The notes: a model not told the origin generated them from the sequence alone. 64,000 nt of DNA from Xanthomonas arboricola (GCF_002940665.1 NZ_MIGY01000003.1:663573-727572); one strand, 5' to 3'. Positions 28,967 through 38,695 are shown, counted from the stretch's first letter. Translations and numbers: made by a program.

Positions 28967-30103
28967 ATGCGCTACGCGATCGTTACCGAAACCTATCCGC
29001 CCGAAGTCAACGGTGTAGCGCTGACCGTGCACGGGCTGGAAACCGGCCTGCGCGCACGCGGACACCAAGTGGACGTGGTGCGTCCGCGGCAGAGCAGCGA
29101 TACCGACGCGGCCATGGCACTACTGGTGCGCGGCGCATCGCTGCCGCGCTACCCGGGACTGAAGTTCGGGTTGCCGGCAACGCAACGTCTCGTCCGTCAT
29201 TGGGCAGGCTCGCAACCGGATGCGGTCTATGTGGCCACGGAAGGCCCCTTGGGCTGGTCGGCGATGCGTGCGGCACGCCGGTTGGGCATTCCAGTCGCCA
29301 CCGGCTTCCATACGCGCTTTGACGAGTACCTGCCCGACTACGGTGCCGCCTGGCTGCAGGGCACTGCGTTGCGCTGGATGCGTCGCTTCCACAATCAGGC
29401 CGAAGCCACCCTGGTGCCTACCCGCGAGCTGCAGCAGTTCCTGCGCGACGGCGGTTTCGAGCGGGTGCAATTGCTGGCGCGCGCAGTGGACAGCCAGCAG
29501 TTCGATCCGGCCCGACGCGATCCTGCCTTGCGTGCCGACTGGGGCATCGAAGGCGAAGGCTTCGCCGCGATCTACGTCGGACGCATCGCGAACGAAAAGA
29601 ATCTGCCGCTGGCGATTCGCGCCTTCCGCAAGCTGCAGCAGATCCGCCCGAAGGCACGCTTCGTCTGGGTCGGCGATGGCCCGGCACGCGAAAGGATCGC
29701 GCACGAGAATCCGGATTTCGTCTTCTGCGGCATCCAGCGCGGCGAGGCGCTGGCGCGCCACTTCGCCAGCGGCGATCTGTTTCTGTTCCCCAGCCGCAGC
29801 GAGACCTTCGGCAACGTGACCCTGGAGGCGATGGCCAGCGGTGTGGCCACCGTGGCCTTCGACTACGGCGCCGCACGCGAGTATCTGCGCAGCGGCCACA
29901 GCGGTGCGGCGGTGGACGACGACGAGGCGTTCATCCAGGCCGCCGTCGCACTCACCGACGACGATGCGATGCGCCAGCGCCTGGGTGCGGCGGCCGCGCA
30001 GGCAATGAAGAAACTGCATCCGGACAATGTGGTCTCCGACTTCGAGGCCTTGCTGATGGGCATCACTGCGGCACGGGGGCGTTATGTCGGCAACGCGGCT
30101 TGA
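28967..30103 (+). CDS. Glycosyltransferase family 4 (mannosyltransferase-like)
   Basis: This 378-residue GT-B enzyme probably transfers a hexose from a nucleotide-sugar donor to a lipid or glycan acceptor at the membrane. The N-terminal domain opens with TETYPPEVNGVALTVHGLETGLRARGH and contains ATGFHTRFDEYLPDYG. The C-terminal donor domain has YVGRIANEKNLPLAIRAF, WVGDGPARERI and the E-x7-E motif FPSRSETFGNVTLEAMASG. It resembles the MgtA/PimB group of alpha-mannosyltransferases, but the donor is not proven. It overlaps the PAP2 phosphatase gene by 20 bases, so the two are likely functionally linked. Confidence 0.88.
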   Translation: MRYAIVTETYPPEVNGVALTVHGLETGLRARGHQVDVVRPRQSSDTDAAMALLVRGASLPRYPGLKFGLPATQRLVRHWAGSQPDAVYVATEGPLGWSAMRAARRLGIPVATGFHTRFDEYLPDYGAAWLQGTALRWMRRFHNQAEATLVPTRELQQFLRDGGFERVQLLARAVDSQQFDPARRDPALRADWGIEGEGFAAIYVGRIANEKNLPLAIRAFRKLQQIRPKARFVWVGDGPARERIAHENPDFVFCGIQRGEALARHFASGDLFLFPSRSETFGNVTLEAMASGVATVAFDYGAAREYLRSGHSGAAVDDDEAFIQAAVALTDDDAMRQRLGAAAAQAMKKLHPDNVVSDFEALLMGITAARGRYVGNAA

Positions 30104-30626
30104 ACTTCTGCGCGGTCGCGAAGCGCGCTGGTGCCGGCGCGCCAACCACTGGTGCCGCCGCCACCCGGTGCGGCGCGCGTTCGCCACCATCAGCCGGCTC
30201 GGCGACGGCATGTTCTGGTACGGCCTGATGGGCTTGCTGGTGCTGCTCGACGGCATGGACGGCGTGCGTGCATCTGCGCACATGGCCGCCACCGGCGTGC
30301 TGGCGTTGACCTTGTACAAAGCGCTCAAGCGCTGGACGCGGCGGCCACGCCCGTATGCGGCCGACGTGCGCATCCGCGCCTGGGTGGCGCCGCTGGACGA
30401 GTTCAGTTTTCCGTCCGGCCACACGCTGCACGCGGTGTCCTTCAGCATCGTGGCACTGGCCTACTACCCATGGTTGGCGCCCCTGCTGGTGCCGTTTTCG
30501 GCCGGCGTGGCGCTGTCGCGCGTGGTGCTGGGCCTGCACTATCCCAGCGATGTGCTGGCTGCCACGGCGATCGGCGTGGTGCTGGCCAGTCTGTCGCTGT
30601 GGGGATTGCCGGTACTGCTTGGCTAA
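30084..30626 (+). CDS. PAP2-family membrane phosphatase
   Basis: This 180-residue integral membrane phosphatase has the three-part PAP2 signature: KALKRWTRRPRP (motif 1), FPSGHTLHA (motif 2), and SRVVLGLHYPSDV (motif 3), with hydrophobic helices between them. It would dephosphorylate a lipid phosphate such as undecaprenyl pyrophosphate, phosphatidate or a lipid A phosphate. It starts inside the end of the glycosyltransferase gene (20-base overlap), suggesting a common transcript and a shared lipid-linked pathway. Confidence 0.9.
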   Translation: MSATRLELLRGREARWCRRANHWCRRHPVRRAFATISRLGDGMFWYGLMGLLVLLDGMDGVRASAHMAATGVLALTLYKALKRWTRRPRPYAADVRIRAWVAPLDEFSFPSGHTLHAVSFSIVALAYYPWLAPLLVPFSAGVALSRVVLGLHYPSDVLAATAIGVVLASLSLWGLPVLLG

Positions 30627-30717
30627 AGAGTGAGCGCTGCCACCGCCGAGTTACCCTGACCAGGCAGATGACCCCTCGTCACCGTAGCTGGCCGCTCGCT
30701 GCGCGATGCAACGCTCT

Positions 30718-30750
30718 ACCGATTCCCATTCCCCGATTCCCGTCCCGCGC
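30718..30750 (+). repeat. GGGATTCG-like intergenic motif, site 4
   Basis: TACCGATTCCCATTCCCCGATTCCCG-type repeats (the motif read on the minus strand) lie 20 bases upstream of lpxH. Confidence 0.55.
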
Positions 30751-30770
30751 TCCCGCCGTACAATGGCGCA

Positions 30771-31514
30771 ATGACGACACTGTTCATCTCCGACCTGCAT
30801 CTGGATCCGGCCCGGCCGGCGATCACCGAGCTGTTTCTGGACTTCCTGCGCACGCAGGTGCCCGGTAGCGACGCGCTCTACATCCTCGGCGATCTGTTCG
30901 AAGCCTGGATCGGCGATGACACGCCATCGACCGCTGCCGATGCGGTGGCCGTGGCGCTGCATGCGGTGGCCGATAGCGGCGTGCCGGTGTACTTCATGCC
31001 GGGCAACCGCGACTTCCTGGTCGGCCAGGCGTATGCGCAACGTGCGGGCTTGCGCATCCTGCCCGACCCCACCGTGGTCGATTTGTACGGGCATCCGACC
31101 TTGCTGATGCATGGCGATCTGCTGTGCACCGACGACACCGCCTACCAGGCGTTCCGTGCGCAGACGCGCGATCCGGTCTTTCAGGCGCAGTTCCTGGCGC
31201 AACCGCTGGCTGCGCGGGTGGCCTTCGCGCAACAGGCACGCGCTGCCAGCCAGGCGCGTCATGCAGAACTCAAGCAGGGCGACCAATCGCGCTTCGAGAC
31301 CGTCACCGATGTCACCCCGGCCGAGGTGGAAACCACCTTCGTGCGGTATGGCCTGGACCGCCTGGTCCATGGCCACACCCATCGCCCTGCGATCCACACC
31401 CTTCAGGCCGGTGGCCAGACTTGCACACGCATCGTGCTGGGCGACTGGTACGAACAAGGCTCGGTATTGCATGTGGATGCCGACGGCGTGTCGCTGGAGC
31501 AGTTGCCGCTTTAA
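30771..31514 (+). CDS. lpxH: UDP-2,3-diacylglucosamine diphosphatase
   Basis: This 247-residue calcineurin-like metallophosphoesterase cleaves UDP-2,3-diacylglucosamine to lipid X and UMP, the fourth step of lipid A synthesis, at the inner membrane. The metal-binding motifs are ISDLHLD (D8, H10), [12 protein letters not shown] (D41), [18 protein letters not shown] and [11 protein letters not shown]. The helical insertion after [16 protein letters not shown] matches the family. It follows glycosyltransferase and phosphatase genes, consistent with an envelope cluster. Confidence 0.95.
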   Translation: MTTLFISDLHLDPARPAITELFLDFLRTQVPGSDALYILGDLFEAWIGDDTPSTAADAVAVALHAVADSGVPVYFMPGNRDFLVGQAYAQRAGLRILPDPTVVDLYGHPTLLMHGDLLCTDDTAYQAFRAQTRDPVFQAQFLAQPLAARVAFAQQARAASQARHAELKQGDQSRFETVTDVTPAEVETTFVRYGLDRLVHGHTHRPAIHTLQAGGQTCTRIVLGDWYEQGSVLHVDADGVSLEQLPL

Positions 31515-31767
31515 CGTGGCTGTCAGCAGCTAGCGAGCGGCGCCCGCCGGGCACAGGCTGCTCGCTCGGAACCAGTCTGCGGGCGGCAGACGCGATGGGC
31601 ATCGGCCGCGCCGTCTGCAGGTGAGCGCTGTGGTTTCGAGATCAGGCCTGCGCACGCTCGGTGTGCTGCCCACCCGTGCTGGAATGCAGCTGGACGCGCT
31701 GTCGGCACGCCTGATCGCGCCAGCCTGCTGAAACGCAACCGCACCGTCCCTGCGGCATTCAGAAGTG

Positions 31768-32187
31768 TCACTGCGTGCTGCGCGCATGCTCGGCGTAGTC
31801 GACGAAGTCGGCGTTGACCACGTCGTACCAGAGCACCGTCCCATCGGCCTGCACGCGGAAACGATCGCGCACCGGGCTGGTCTGCGGGTCGCCGGGGCAC
31901 TCGTTGCCATGCCGCTCGTGCACCGCGAATTCGAATGCATCCGGCGTCGGCGCAGCGTCGTCTTCGGCGATGATGCTGATGCAGTTGTCCGGATAGAAAT
32001 GGTCGCCCTGCAAGCGGGTTTCCAGCACGTGCAGCGCGCGAGCCCGGGCATCGTTGCCGGTCGTCGCTGCCGGTGCGGACACGGCCGGTTTGGGTACCGA
32101 AGGGGCTGGGTCGGCAGGTTGCTGTTTGCAACCGGCGACCGCCAGCGCGGCCAGGCACAGCGCCGCATAACGCAGGGACTTGGACAT
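31768..32187 (-). CDS. Putative lipoprotein, conserved hypothetical
   Basis: This 139-residue protein has a type II signal peptide ending in ALAVAGCKQQ (lipobox, Cys20 region). A Pro/Ala-rich stalk (residues about 25-45) is followed by a compact domain with two cysteines (NCISIIAEDD and GNECPGDPQ) that could form a disulfide, then FRVQADGTVLWYDVVNADFVDY. I do not recognise a functional family. The longer upstream frame would hide the signal peptide, so the ATG at 32187 was chosen. Confidence 0.8.
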   Translation of the reverse strand: MSKSLRYAALCLAALAVAGCKQQPADPAPSVPKPAVSAPAATTGNDARARALHVLETRLQGDHFYPDNCISIIAEDDAAPTPDAFEFAVHERHGNECPGDPQTSPVRDRFRVQADGTVLWYDVVNADFVDYAEHARSTQ

Positions 32188-32322
32188 GGATGCTCCGCTC
32201 CGCAGGACACGCCGGCGGCTGCCGGCAATGCCTCTAGTCTGCGCGATCACGGCGCCTGCGTGTAGCGGCAATGGCCCGGCACCTGCGGTGCCGGGCCGAC
32301 AGCGGAACGATCAACCTGGTAC

Positions 32323-33576
32323 TCAGCGGAAGCCGGCGATGGTGGCCTTGGTGTTGACCAGCACGCGCTGATTGTCGGCGGTGCTGGCATTGCCCATGGG
32401 CACGCCGTTGTAGCTGATGTTGGGGTTGGACCAGTAGTTCAGGCGCGGGCAGCTGCTGCTGCAGTCGTAGGCCATGATGGTGCGCCAGCTGTTGCCGTAG
32501 CGATAACCGTGCCCGTAGGCATACGGCGAGGTGCTCGGGTCGTTGGTGGCGTCGTGCCGGGCGCTCTGCAGATGGCCGATTTCATGCGCGAAGCTGTAGT
32601 AGCCGGTGGCGCAGTCCCAGTACACCGAGGCAAACGCGGTCGCCGCGGTGGAGCCGATGCCCGATGCCAGGCCGCAGTAACTGCTGTTGTCCAACACGAT
32701 CACGCCCACATCGGCGGTGTAGGTGTTGCGACTGGTGTGGATGCTGTCCATGTAACCGTCGTTGGTCACGCGGAAGCGCTGCAGATCGGTGGTGAAATTG
32801 CCGGTTTCGCTGTAGCTGGTGGTCTCGTAGCGCGCCAGCTGCAAGGTGATGCCGACGTTGCTGTTGACGTAGCCCTGGTTGGCCTCGGCCACTGCCAGTT
32901 GCACCAGCGACTGCATGTTGCCGCCGTATGCGGTCACTGCCTGATTGGTGGCGACCACCAGCACACGGATAGTCGCCGGGCTGCCCGACGACGCGGCGGC
33001 CGCGGTGACGCGCCCGTCGCTGGGCATGTCGATCTTCGGCAGCAGGCTGTATTCGGCCGGGTGCTCCTGCGGCAGGCGGCTTTCTTCCACCTGCACCAGC
33101 ACATGGCGGCCATCGGCGAGCGGGCGTAGCCGATACAGCTTGCCGGCGTAACGAATGGTGCCGGTGACGGTGTCGCCGCTGCGCACCAGGATGGCCGAGT
33201 TCAGCGGATCCACACCCGACAGCGTGCGTGCACGGGTGCCGGCGCGCGGGCCGAGGTTGCCGTACCACACGCTGTCGCCGCCTTCCAGGGCATCGACCTT
33301 GGCCTGGGTGGCGGTGATGGTCTGGCCGTCCAGCTGCAGTTCCAGCAGCTTCTCCGAAGCGGTGACGGCTTCGGCGTCGAGCTGGACCACCTGCGCGTTG
33401 GCGGTGGACGGTGCGCTGAGCAGGCGCTGCAACGAGGGTTCGGCGGCTGCGGTGGCGCTCGCGCTGCGGCTCAGCGCAGGGCCGGATTGATACAGCGGCT
33501 TGCCGGCAGCGGCGGCCGAACCGGCCAGACACATGGCGATCAGACCCACCGTGGTGCACATCGACTTGGACTTCAT
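32323..33576 (-). CDS. Secreted metzincin protease, peptidyl-Asp endopeptidase (M72)-like
   Basis: This 417-residue secreted zinc protease has a signal peptide (residues about 1-24, MCTTVGLIAMCLAGSAAAA), a propeptide of about 160 residues, and a catalytic domain starting near ATIRVLVVATNQAV. The metzincin zinc motif is HEIGHLQSARHD (HExxHxxxxxHD), followed by the IMAYDCSSSCPRLNYWSNP Met-turn region. Cysteines in SSYCGL, YWDCATGY and CSSSCP suggest disulfides. The layout resembles peptidyl-Asp metalloendopeptidases (AspN-like). An AAGGAG site precedes the ATG at 33576; the ATG at 33597 overlaps that site and is less likely. Confidence 0.85.
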   Translation of the reverse strand: MKSKSMCTTVGLIAMCLAGSAAAAGKPLYQSGPALSRSASATAAAEPSLQRLLSAPSTANAQVVQLDAEAVTASEKLLELQLDGQTITATQAKVDALEGGDSVWYGNLGPRAGTRARTLSGVDPLNSAILVRSGDTVTGTIRYAGKLYRLRPLADGRHVLVQVEESRLPQEHPAEYSLLPKIDMPSDGRVTAAAASSGSPATIRVLVVATNQAVTAYGGNMQSLVQLAVAEANQGYVNSNVGITLQLARYETTSYSETGNFTTDLQRFRVTNDGYMDSIHTSRNTYTADVGVIVLDNSSYCGLASGIGSTAATAFASVYWDCATGYYSFAHEIGHLQSARHDATNDPSTSPYAYGHGYRYGNSWRTIMAYDCSSSCPRLNYWSNPNISYNGVPMGNASTADNQRVLVNTKATIAGFR

Positions 33577-34030
33577 CGTCTCTCTCTCCTTAGACATGGA
33601 AGCAACGGATGTGAAACACCGGGCCCCTGCCCCCGGGACGTCATTAAGGCGCGCCTGGCCGTACCGATTGCAAGTCGTTACAAAAGAAAATTACAGTTCT
33701 GTGATGTCGGCCGTGAATGGATACGATTTCGGCAGCTGTGCCGGAGGACCCAGCGCACAGTCCGGTGAGCGAAGGCGCGTTGCCGCGCAGGTGGCCTGTC
33801 ACGTGTTGTCGGCATCCGAGCGCGGGCACGACGTCATCACGACGGGCAGCGATGCACGTCGATCCAGCGCGCTGCGATCGCTCCGCCACGCACTGAGCTC
33901 ATCGCTCACGCGCGACGCTGCGAATGTGCATCACCCAGCGTGGCGTCGGTACTGGCCGATTCGATCTGCACGCAAGCGGCGAGCGACAGATCGCGCACTG
34001 CGGCCCGCCCATGCACCCATCACCGGCCGC
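33577..34030. other. Gap between metzincin and DUF455 genes
   Basis: It holds the metzincin promoter region (the A/T-richer patch at about 33670-33715) and the 3' end side of the DUF455 gene. I see no convincing open frame or RNA. Confidence 0.4.
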
Positions 34031-34843
34031 TCAGCCGGCCTGCTCCACCAGATCGGCCAGTTCGTCCTCATCGAAACCGGCAAGCAGCCGCGCCTGCAGA
34101 TTGAACGGCCCATGCAGGTAACCACCGGCGTATTCGTGCAGCAGTGCCTTGAAGCGCGCGCGCGGCTCGATGCCGGCCTGCGCGCAATACCAGCGGTACC
34201 AGCGCGAGCCGGCGGCCACATGCGCCACCTCTTCGCGCAGGATGGTGTCCAGCACCTCGGCCGTGGCGGTATCGCCGAGCGAGCGCAGCTTGACGATCAT
34301 CGCCGGTGTCACATCCAGGCCACGCGCTTCCAGCACGCGCGGCACCAGCGCCATGCGTGCCAGGCCATCGTGCGCGGTCTTCTCGCACATTTCCCACAGG
34401 CCGTTGTGCGCGGCGAAGTCGCCGTAGTCGTGGTCGTGCGCGTGCAATCGTGCGTGCAGCAGCATGAAATGGCGCGATTCGTCGTCGGCCACGCCAACCC
34501 AGTCGGCATAGAACGCCGCCGGCAGCCCACGGAAGCGATACACCGCATCCCAGGCCAGATCGATGGCGTTGAGCTCGATATGCGCGATGGCGTGGATAAA
34601 GGCGGCGCGGCCTTCCGGGTTGCCCAGCCCACGCCGCGGCACCTGCCGCGGATGCACCAGCACCGGCCTTGCAGGTCGGCCAGGCATGCGGATCGGCTCC
34701 GGGGGCGCCGCCTGCGGCGGTGGCAACGGCAACGTGCCGGCACGGAACGCGGCTGCATGTCGCTGCGTCAACGCGACCTTCTCCAGCGGATCGGCCGCTT
34801 GCAGGCAGGCGTATGCGGCTTGCAGAAGATCCATCGTGTCCAT
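34031..34843 (-). CDS. DUF455 ferritin-like protein
   Basis: This 270-residue protein has the ferritin-like diiron pattern: HIELNAIDLAWD, DDESRHFML (ExxH), then LREEVAHVAAG (second ExxH) separated by helices. It belongs to the DUF455 family of proteins related to bacterial tRNA hydroxylase MiaE-like folds; the biochemical role is not established. A proline-rich segment at about residues 38-60 precedes the diiron domain. The start is ambiguous between ATG at 34843 (MDTMDLL) and 34834 (MDLL). It is convergent to nothing close and follows purF on the same strand. Confidence 0.85.
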   Translation of the reverse strand: MDTMDLLQAAYACLQAADPLEKVALTQRHAAAFRAGTLPLPPPQAAPPEPIRMPGRPARPVLVHPRQVPRRGLGNPEGRAAFIHAIAHIELNAIDLAWDAVYRFRGLPAAFYADWVGVADDESRHFMLLHARLHAHDHDYGDFAAHNGLWEMCEKTAHDGLARMALVPRVLEARGLDVTPAMIVKLRSLGDTATAEVLDTILREEVAHVAAGSRWYRWYCAQAGIEPRARFKALLHEYAGGYLHGPFNLQARLLAGFDEDELADLVEQAG

Positions 34844-35100
34844 CACTCCATCGTTGCGGTAGCCGCTAAATCGACAACTGGCGCTTCGATCTGCAGCGGC
34901 GATCAAGACCACCACGCAGCCGTCGCAGGTGCGGTCTGGGACCAACCGGCGGCTGGCGCCACTATCGAACCAGTGCAGCGCACCCGCTTGTCGATCGGCG
35001 GCACCCAAATCGCGCGATCGCCACGCAGGTACTCCTGCGTGGCACAGCGGGCTCTAGGCCACGTCTTGGTAGCGCCGAGCTGTAGCGCTACCGCATACCC

Positions 35101-36567
35101 TCACGCGCGGCGACGCTTCTTGGCATCGTCCGAGCGCAATTGCTGGATGCGTTCGAAATAGCCCGGTTCGATGCCGGTGATGTACTCGCCGTTGAAGCAC
35201 GAGGAATCGAACTGCCGGATGTCCGGGTTGCCTTCGCGCACGGCCACTTCCAGGTCTTCCAGATCCTGGTAGATCAGCCAGTCGCAGCCCAAAAATTCCT
35301 GGATTTCCAGCTCGCTGCGGCCATGGGCGATGAGTTCTTCGGCCGCCGGCATGTCGATGCCGTAGATATTGGGATAACGCACCGGCGGCGCGGCCGAGGC
35401 CAGATACACCTTGCGCGCGCCGGCATCGCGCGCCATCTGCACGATCTGCCGGCTGGTGGTGCCGCGCACGATCGAATCGTCGACCAGCAGCACCACGCGG
35501 TTGCGGAATTCCAGGTGGATCGGATTGAGCTTGCGCCGCACCGACTTCTGACGCTCGCCCTGCCCCGGCATGATGAAGGTCCGGCCCACGTAGCGATTCT
35601 TGACGAAGCCCTCGCGGTACTTCACCCCGAGCACGTTGGACATCTCCAGCGCTACATCGCGCGAGGTGTCCGGGATCGGAATGATGGTGTCGATATCATG
35701 GTCCGGGCGCAGCCGCAGGATCTTCTCGCCCAGTTTCAGGCCCATGCGCATGCGCGCCTTGTGCACCGAAATGTTGTCGATCATCGAATCGGGACGCGCA
35801 AAGTACACGTACTCGAAGATGCACGGCGCGTTCATGGTCGGCGCGGCGCAGACTTCCGAAAACAGCTCGCCACGCGCGGTGATCACCATCGCCTCGCCGG
35901 GACGCACGTCGCGCACGCGCTGGTAGCCGAGGATGTCCAGCGCGGCCGATTCGGAGGAGACGATGTACTCGGTGCCTTCGGCGTGCTCGCGCTTGCCCAG
36001 CACCAGCGGACGTATGCCGTGCGGGTCGCGGAAGGCCACCAGGCCCAGGCCCAGCACCACGCTGACCACCGCATAGCCGCCCTTGCAGCGGCGGTGCACG
36101 CCGGCCACCGCGCGGATCGCCGCCTCGGGGGTGAGCATGCGCTGCGCGTCCAGCTCGTAGGCGAACACGTTCAGCAGCACTTCGCTGTCCGAATCGGTGT
36201 TGATGTTGCGTCGGTCCGCCTCGAACACCTGCTGGCGCAAGGCCTCGGTGTTGATCAGGTTGCCGTTGTGCGCCAGCGCGATGCCGTAGGGCGAGTTGAC
36301 GTAGAACGGCTGCGCCTCGTCCATGCCTTCCGAGCCGGCGGTCGGATAGCGGCAATGCGCGATGCCGACACGGCCTTCCAGCACCGCCATCTTTTTTTCG
36401 TCGAAGACATCGCGCACCAGCCCGTTGGCCTTTTGCACGCGCAGGCGCGTGCCGTCTGCGGTGGCGATACCTGCGGCGTCCTGCCCACGATGCTGCAGGA
36501 CGGTCAGGCCGTCATACAGCTGCCCGGCGACGTTCTGGTTGCCGACAATACCGACGATGCCACACAT
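35101..36567 (-). CDS. purF: Amidophosphoribosyltransferase
   Basis: This 488-residue enzyme transfers the amide nitrogen of glutamine to PRPP, the first committed step of purine synthesis. The N-terminal nucleophile is Cys2 of MCGIVGIVG, followed by glutaminase motifs [11 protein letters not shown] and HCRYPTAGS. The PRTase domain has [19 protein letters not shown], the PRPP loop. It is the E. coli PurF type without a propeptide. Gene order folC-SPOR-cvpA-purF matches E. coli folC-dedD-cvpA-purF, and the 30-base gap suggests co-transcription with cvpA. Confidence 0.97.
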   Translation of the reverse strand: MCGIVGIVGNQNVAGQLYDGLTVLQHRGQDAAGIATADGTRLRVQKANGLVRDVFDEKKMAVLEGRVGIAHCRYPTAGSEGMDEAQPFYVNSPYGIALAHNGNLINTEALRQQVFEADRRNINTDSDSEVLLNVFAYELDAQRMLTPEAAIRAVAGVHRRCKGGYAVVSVVLGLGLVAFRDPHGIRPLVLGKREHAEGTEYIVSSESAALDILGYQRVRDVRPGEAMVITARGELFSEVCAAPTMNAPCIFEYVYFARPDSMIDNISVHKARMRMGLKLGEKILRLRPDHDIDTIIPIPDTSRDVALEMSNVLGVKYREGFVKNRYVGRTFIMPGQGERQKSVRRKLNPIHLEFRNRVVLLVDDSIVRGTTSRQIVQMARDAGARKVYLASAAPPVRYPNIYGIDMPAAEELIAHGRSELEIQEFLGCDWLIYQDLEDLEVAVREGNPDIRQFDSSCFNGEYITGIEPGYFERIQQLRSDDAKKRRRA

Positions 36568-36597
36568 GGTGCGCGTTCTCCGCTACGGCTTGCGCCG

Positions 36598-37344
36598 TTA
36601 CTGTGAAGGGGGCCGTGCCTGGCCTTGGGACTCGACCCGGGCTGGGTCGCTTTCTCCGCCGCGAACCTGCGCCGGATCGATATTGGCCGGCATCGCCTGC
36701 GCCGGATCGCGTCCGTCGCTGGCGGCTTTACCGGGTTGCCCGAGCGCACGCGTGATGGTGTCGCTCAGACCGGACCCGGACAGCGCCTTGCCCAGGTCCG
36801 TATTATCGCCTGCCGAGGGCAACTTCCCCAACTCCGTTGGCAAGTTGCCAAGTTCCATCGATGGCATGTCCATCGACGGCATCCGCCAGGCCGGCAGTTG
36901 CGCCCGCATCCAGCTCGCGCCCGGCGACAGCATCGGCATCAGCATCGACTGGCGCCAGGAAGCCTCGCGCGGCAGCGGCGTGAAGCTCATCAGCAGCACC
37001 AGCACACTGGCCAGAAAGCCGCCGCGCACCAGGCCCAGGCCGAACCCGAGCATGCGGTCCATCCCGCCCAGACGCACCGCGTCCACGCCAGCGCGGATCA
37101 CCATGCCGGTCACCGCCACGGTGATCAGCACGCCGACGAACACCATCGCGTAGCCGCCAAACGATTCGGTGGCCGACGGGTGCTTGCCGTCGGCAATCCA
37201 GCCCGCGGCCGGGCCGCCGAACTGGAACGTCGCCCAGCCTGCCAGCAACCACGACAGCGTGCCGACCACGATCGCGACAAACCCGCGCAGCAAGCCCAAC
37301 AGGGCCGACACCAGGATGATGACGCCCAGCACCATGTCGATCAT
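36598..37344 (-). CDS. cvpA: Colicin V production family membrane protein
   Basis: This 248-residue protein has the CvpA domain with four transmembrane helices in residues 1-150 (MVLGVIILVSALLGLLRGFVAIVVG, SWLLAGWATFQFGG, GYAMVFVGVLITVAVTGMV, GLVRGGFLASVLVLLM). The C-terminal part of about 100 residues is a low-complexity Met/Pro/Gly-rich tail ending in SQGQARPPSQ, longer than in E. coli CvpA (162 residues). The start MIDMVLG is the family start. Confidence 0.93.
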   Translation of the reverse strand: MIDMVLGVIILVSALLGLLRGFVAIVVGTLSWLLAGWATFQFGGPAAGWIADGKHPSATESFGGYAMVFVGVLITVAVTGMVIRAGVDAVRLGGMDRMLGFGLGLVRGGFLASVLVLLMSFTPLPREASWRQSMLMPMLSPGASWMRAQLPAWRMPSMDMPSMELGNLPTELGKLPSAGDNTDLGKALSGSGLSDTITRALGQPGKAASDGRDPAQAMPANIDPAQVRGGESDPARVESQGQARPPSQ

Positions 37345-37568
37345 TGCCCACTTCTCCGCGCGGCAGTCGTGCCGCTGGTCCAACCTGGCTTGGTGTTCAT
37401 TGCGCTCCCCTCCATGGGCGTGAGGCGATCAGGAAATCCGCTCGCCGCTGGCGATACCACGCAAGCGGCGATCAGGCGTGCAGCGGACGGGCCGCACTGC
37501 GCGCAGCGGACCGACCGTCATGCCGATCTCCAGCATGCACCGCGCCCGCCCGATGGCGGCGCGGTGGT

Positions 37569-38636
37569 TTACGGATGCGGACGCACCATGCCGGAAATGC
37601 CGACCTTGGCCGCCACCTGCGCACGCAACTGTTCGGCATCGCTGCGGTTGGCTACCGGGCCGACACGCACACGGTTGAGCGCGCCCTTGTCGGTACGCAC
37701 CTGCTCGACAAAGGCGCTGAAGCCGGCGGCGCGCACGCGGTCGCGCAAGGCGTCGGCGTCTTCGGCGCGACCGAAGGCGCCCAACTGCACCGCAAAGCCG
37801 ACCGAACTGGCCGCAGGGGCTGCCGGCGCGGCAGGTGCCGCGACGACCGGCTTGGCAGGCTCGGGCTTGGCAGGCTCCGTTTTCGCCGCCTCCGGCTTGG
37901 CCGGTGCAGGCGTGGGCGCTTCGGCCGGCTTGGGCGTGGCGGCCACCGGTTTGGCCGGCTCCGGTGGCAGGCTCTCGGTCCTGGTCGGGGCGGCGGTGCT
38001 GGCGGCGGCCACGCTGCTGTTGGGCTTGGCGGCCGGTGCCGGCGCCGGTGTGCTGGCTGCAGGCGCTGGCGCGGCGGCGTTGGCATCCAGCGTCACCACC
38101 TGGGCGTTGACGTCGCTGCGCACCTTCACTGCCTGCAGGCGCGCCGATTCGGCCTGCGCCTGGTCGACATACGGCCCCACGCGCACGCGCCAGGCCGGGC
38201 GGCCGTTGATCTGGGTCTTTTCGCTGAAACCGGGCAGCTGCGCCTGCTTGAGCCGCGCCAGCACCGCGTCGGCGTCGGCGCTGGTGGCGTAGGCGCCGAA
38301 GTTGACCGCGTAGTTGCCGGCCGCCACCTCAGGCGCCGACGGCGCGCTGGACGGGTTGGCCAGGTCGGCCGCATCCGGGTTGTCCTGCACCGCAGCCGGC
38401 GCCGGGGCGCCGCCGCGCATGCCCAGCGCGCCACCGGCCGGCGCATCGCCCGGGGTGACCAGCGGCAATTCGCGGGTTTCGAACTCGCCATTGGCCGGTG
38501 CGGCAGGCGCCTCCAGCGGCACATCGGCCACGCCGCTCGACGGCGCAGGGCCCTTGACCAGCATCGGCAGGAAGATCACGGCAAGCGCCACCAGGACGAT
38601 GGCGCCAATCAGTCGCTGTTTCAGAGCAGTATCCAC
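37569..38636 (-). CDS. SPOR-domain membrane protein (DedD-like)
   Basis: This 355-residue protein has one N-terminal membrane helix (LIGAIVLVALAVIFLPMLV, residues about 9-28), a Pro/Ala-rich periplasmic linker and two SPOR-like domains: one near 110-185 (YAVNFGAYATSADADAVLARL) and one at the C-terminus about 275-355 (FAVQLGAFGRAEDADALRDRV). SPOR domains bind denuded septal peptidoglycan. The linker between them is a Lys/Pro/Ala low-complexity tract. The start is GTG at 38636, since the upstream frame lies inside folC. It occupies the position of dedD in E. coli but has a duplicated SPOR domain. Confidence 0.9.
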   Translation of the reverse strand: MDTALKQRLIGAIVLVALAVIFLPMLVKGPAPSSGVADVPLEAPAAPANGEFETRELPLVTPGDAPAGGALGMRGGAPAPAAVQDNPDAADLANPSSAPSAPEVAAGNYAVNFGAYATSADADAVLARLKQAQLPGFSEKTQINGRPAWRVRVGPYVDQAQAESARLQAVKVRSDVNAQVVTLDANAAAPAPAASTPAPAPAAKPNSSVAAASTAAPTRTESLPPEPAKPVAATPKPAEAPTPAPAKPEAAKTEPAKPEPAKPVVAAPAAPAAPAASSVGFAVQLGAFGRAEDADALRDRVRAAGFSAFVEQVRTDKGALNRVRVGPVANRSDAEQLRAQVAAKVGISGMVRPHP

Positions 38637-38695
38637 GTAAAGAGACGAGAGGCGGCGTGGCGGGATGCCGCGGCGATTATAAGGCCGCAGCCGGG

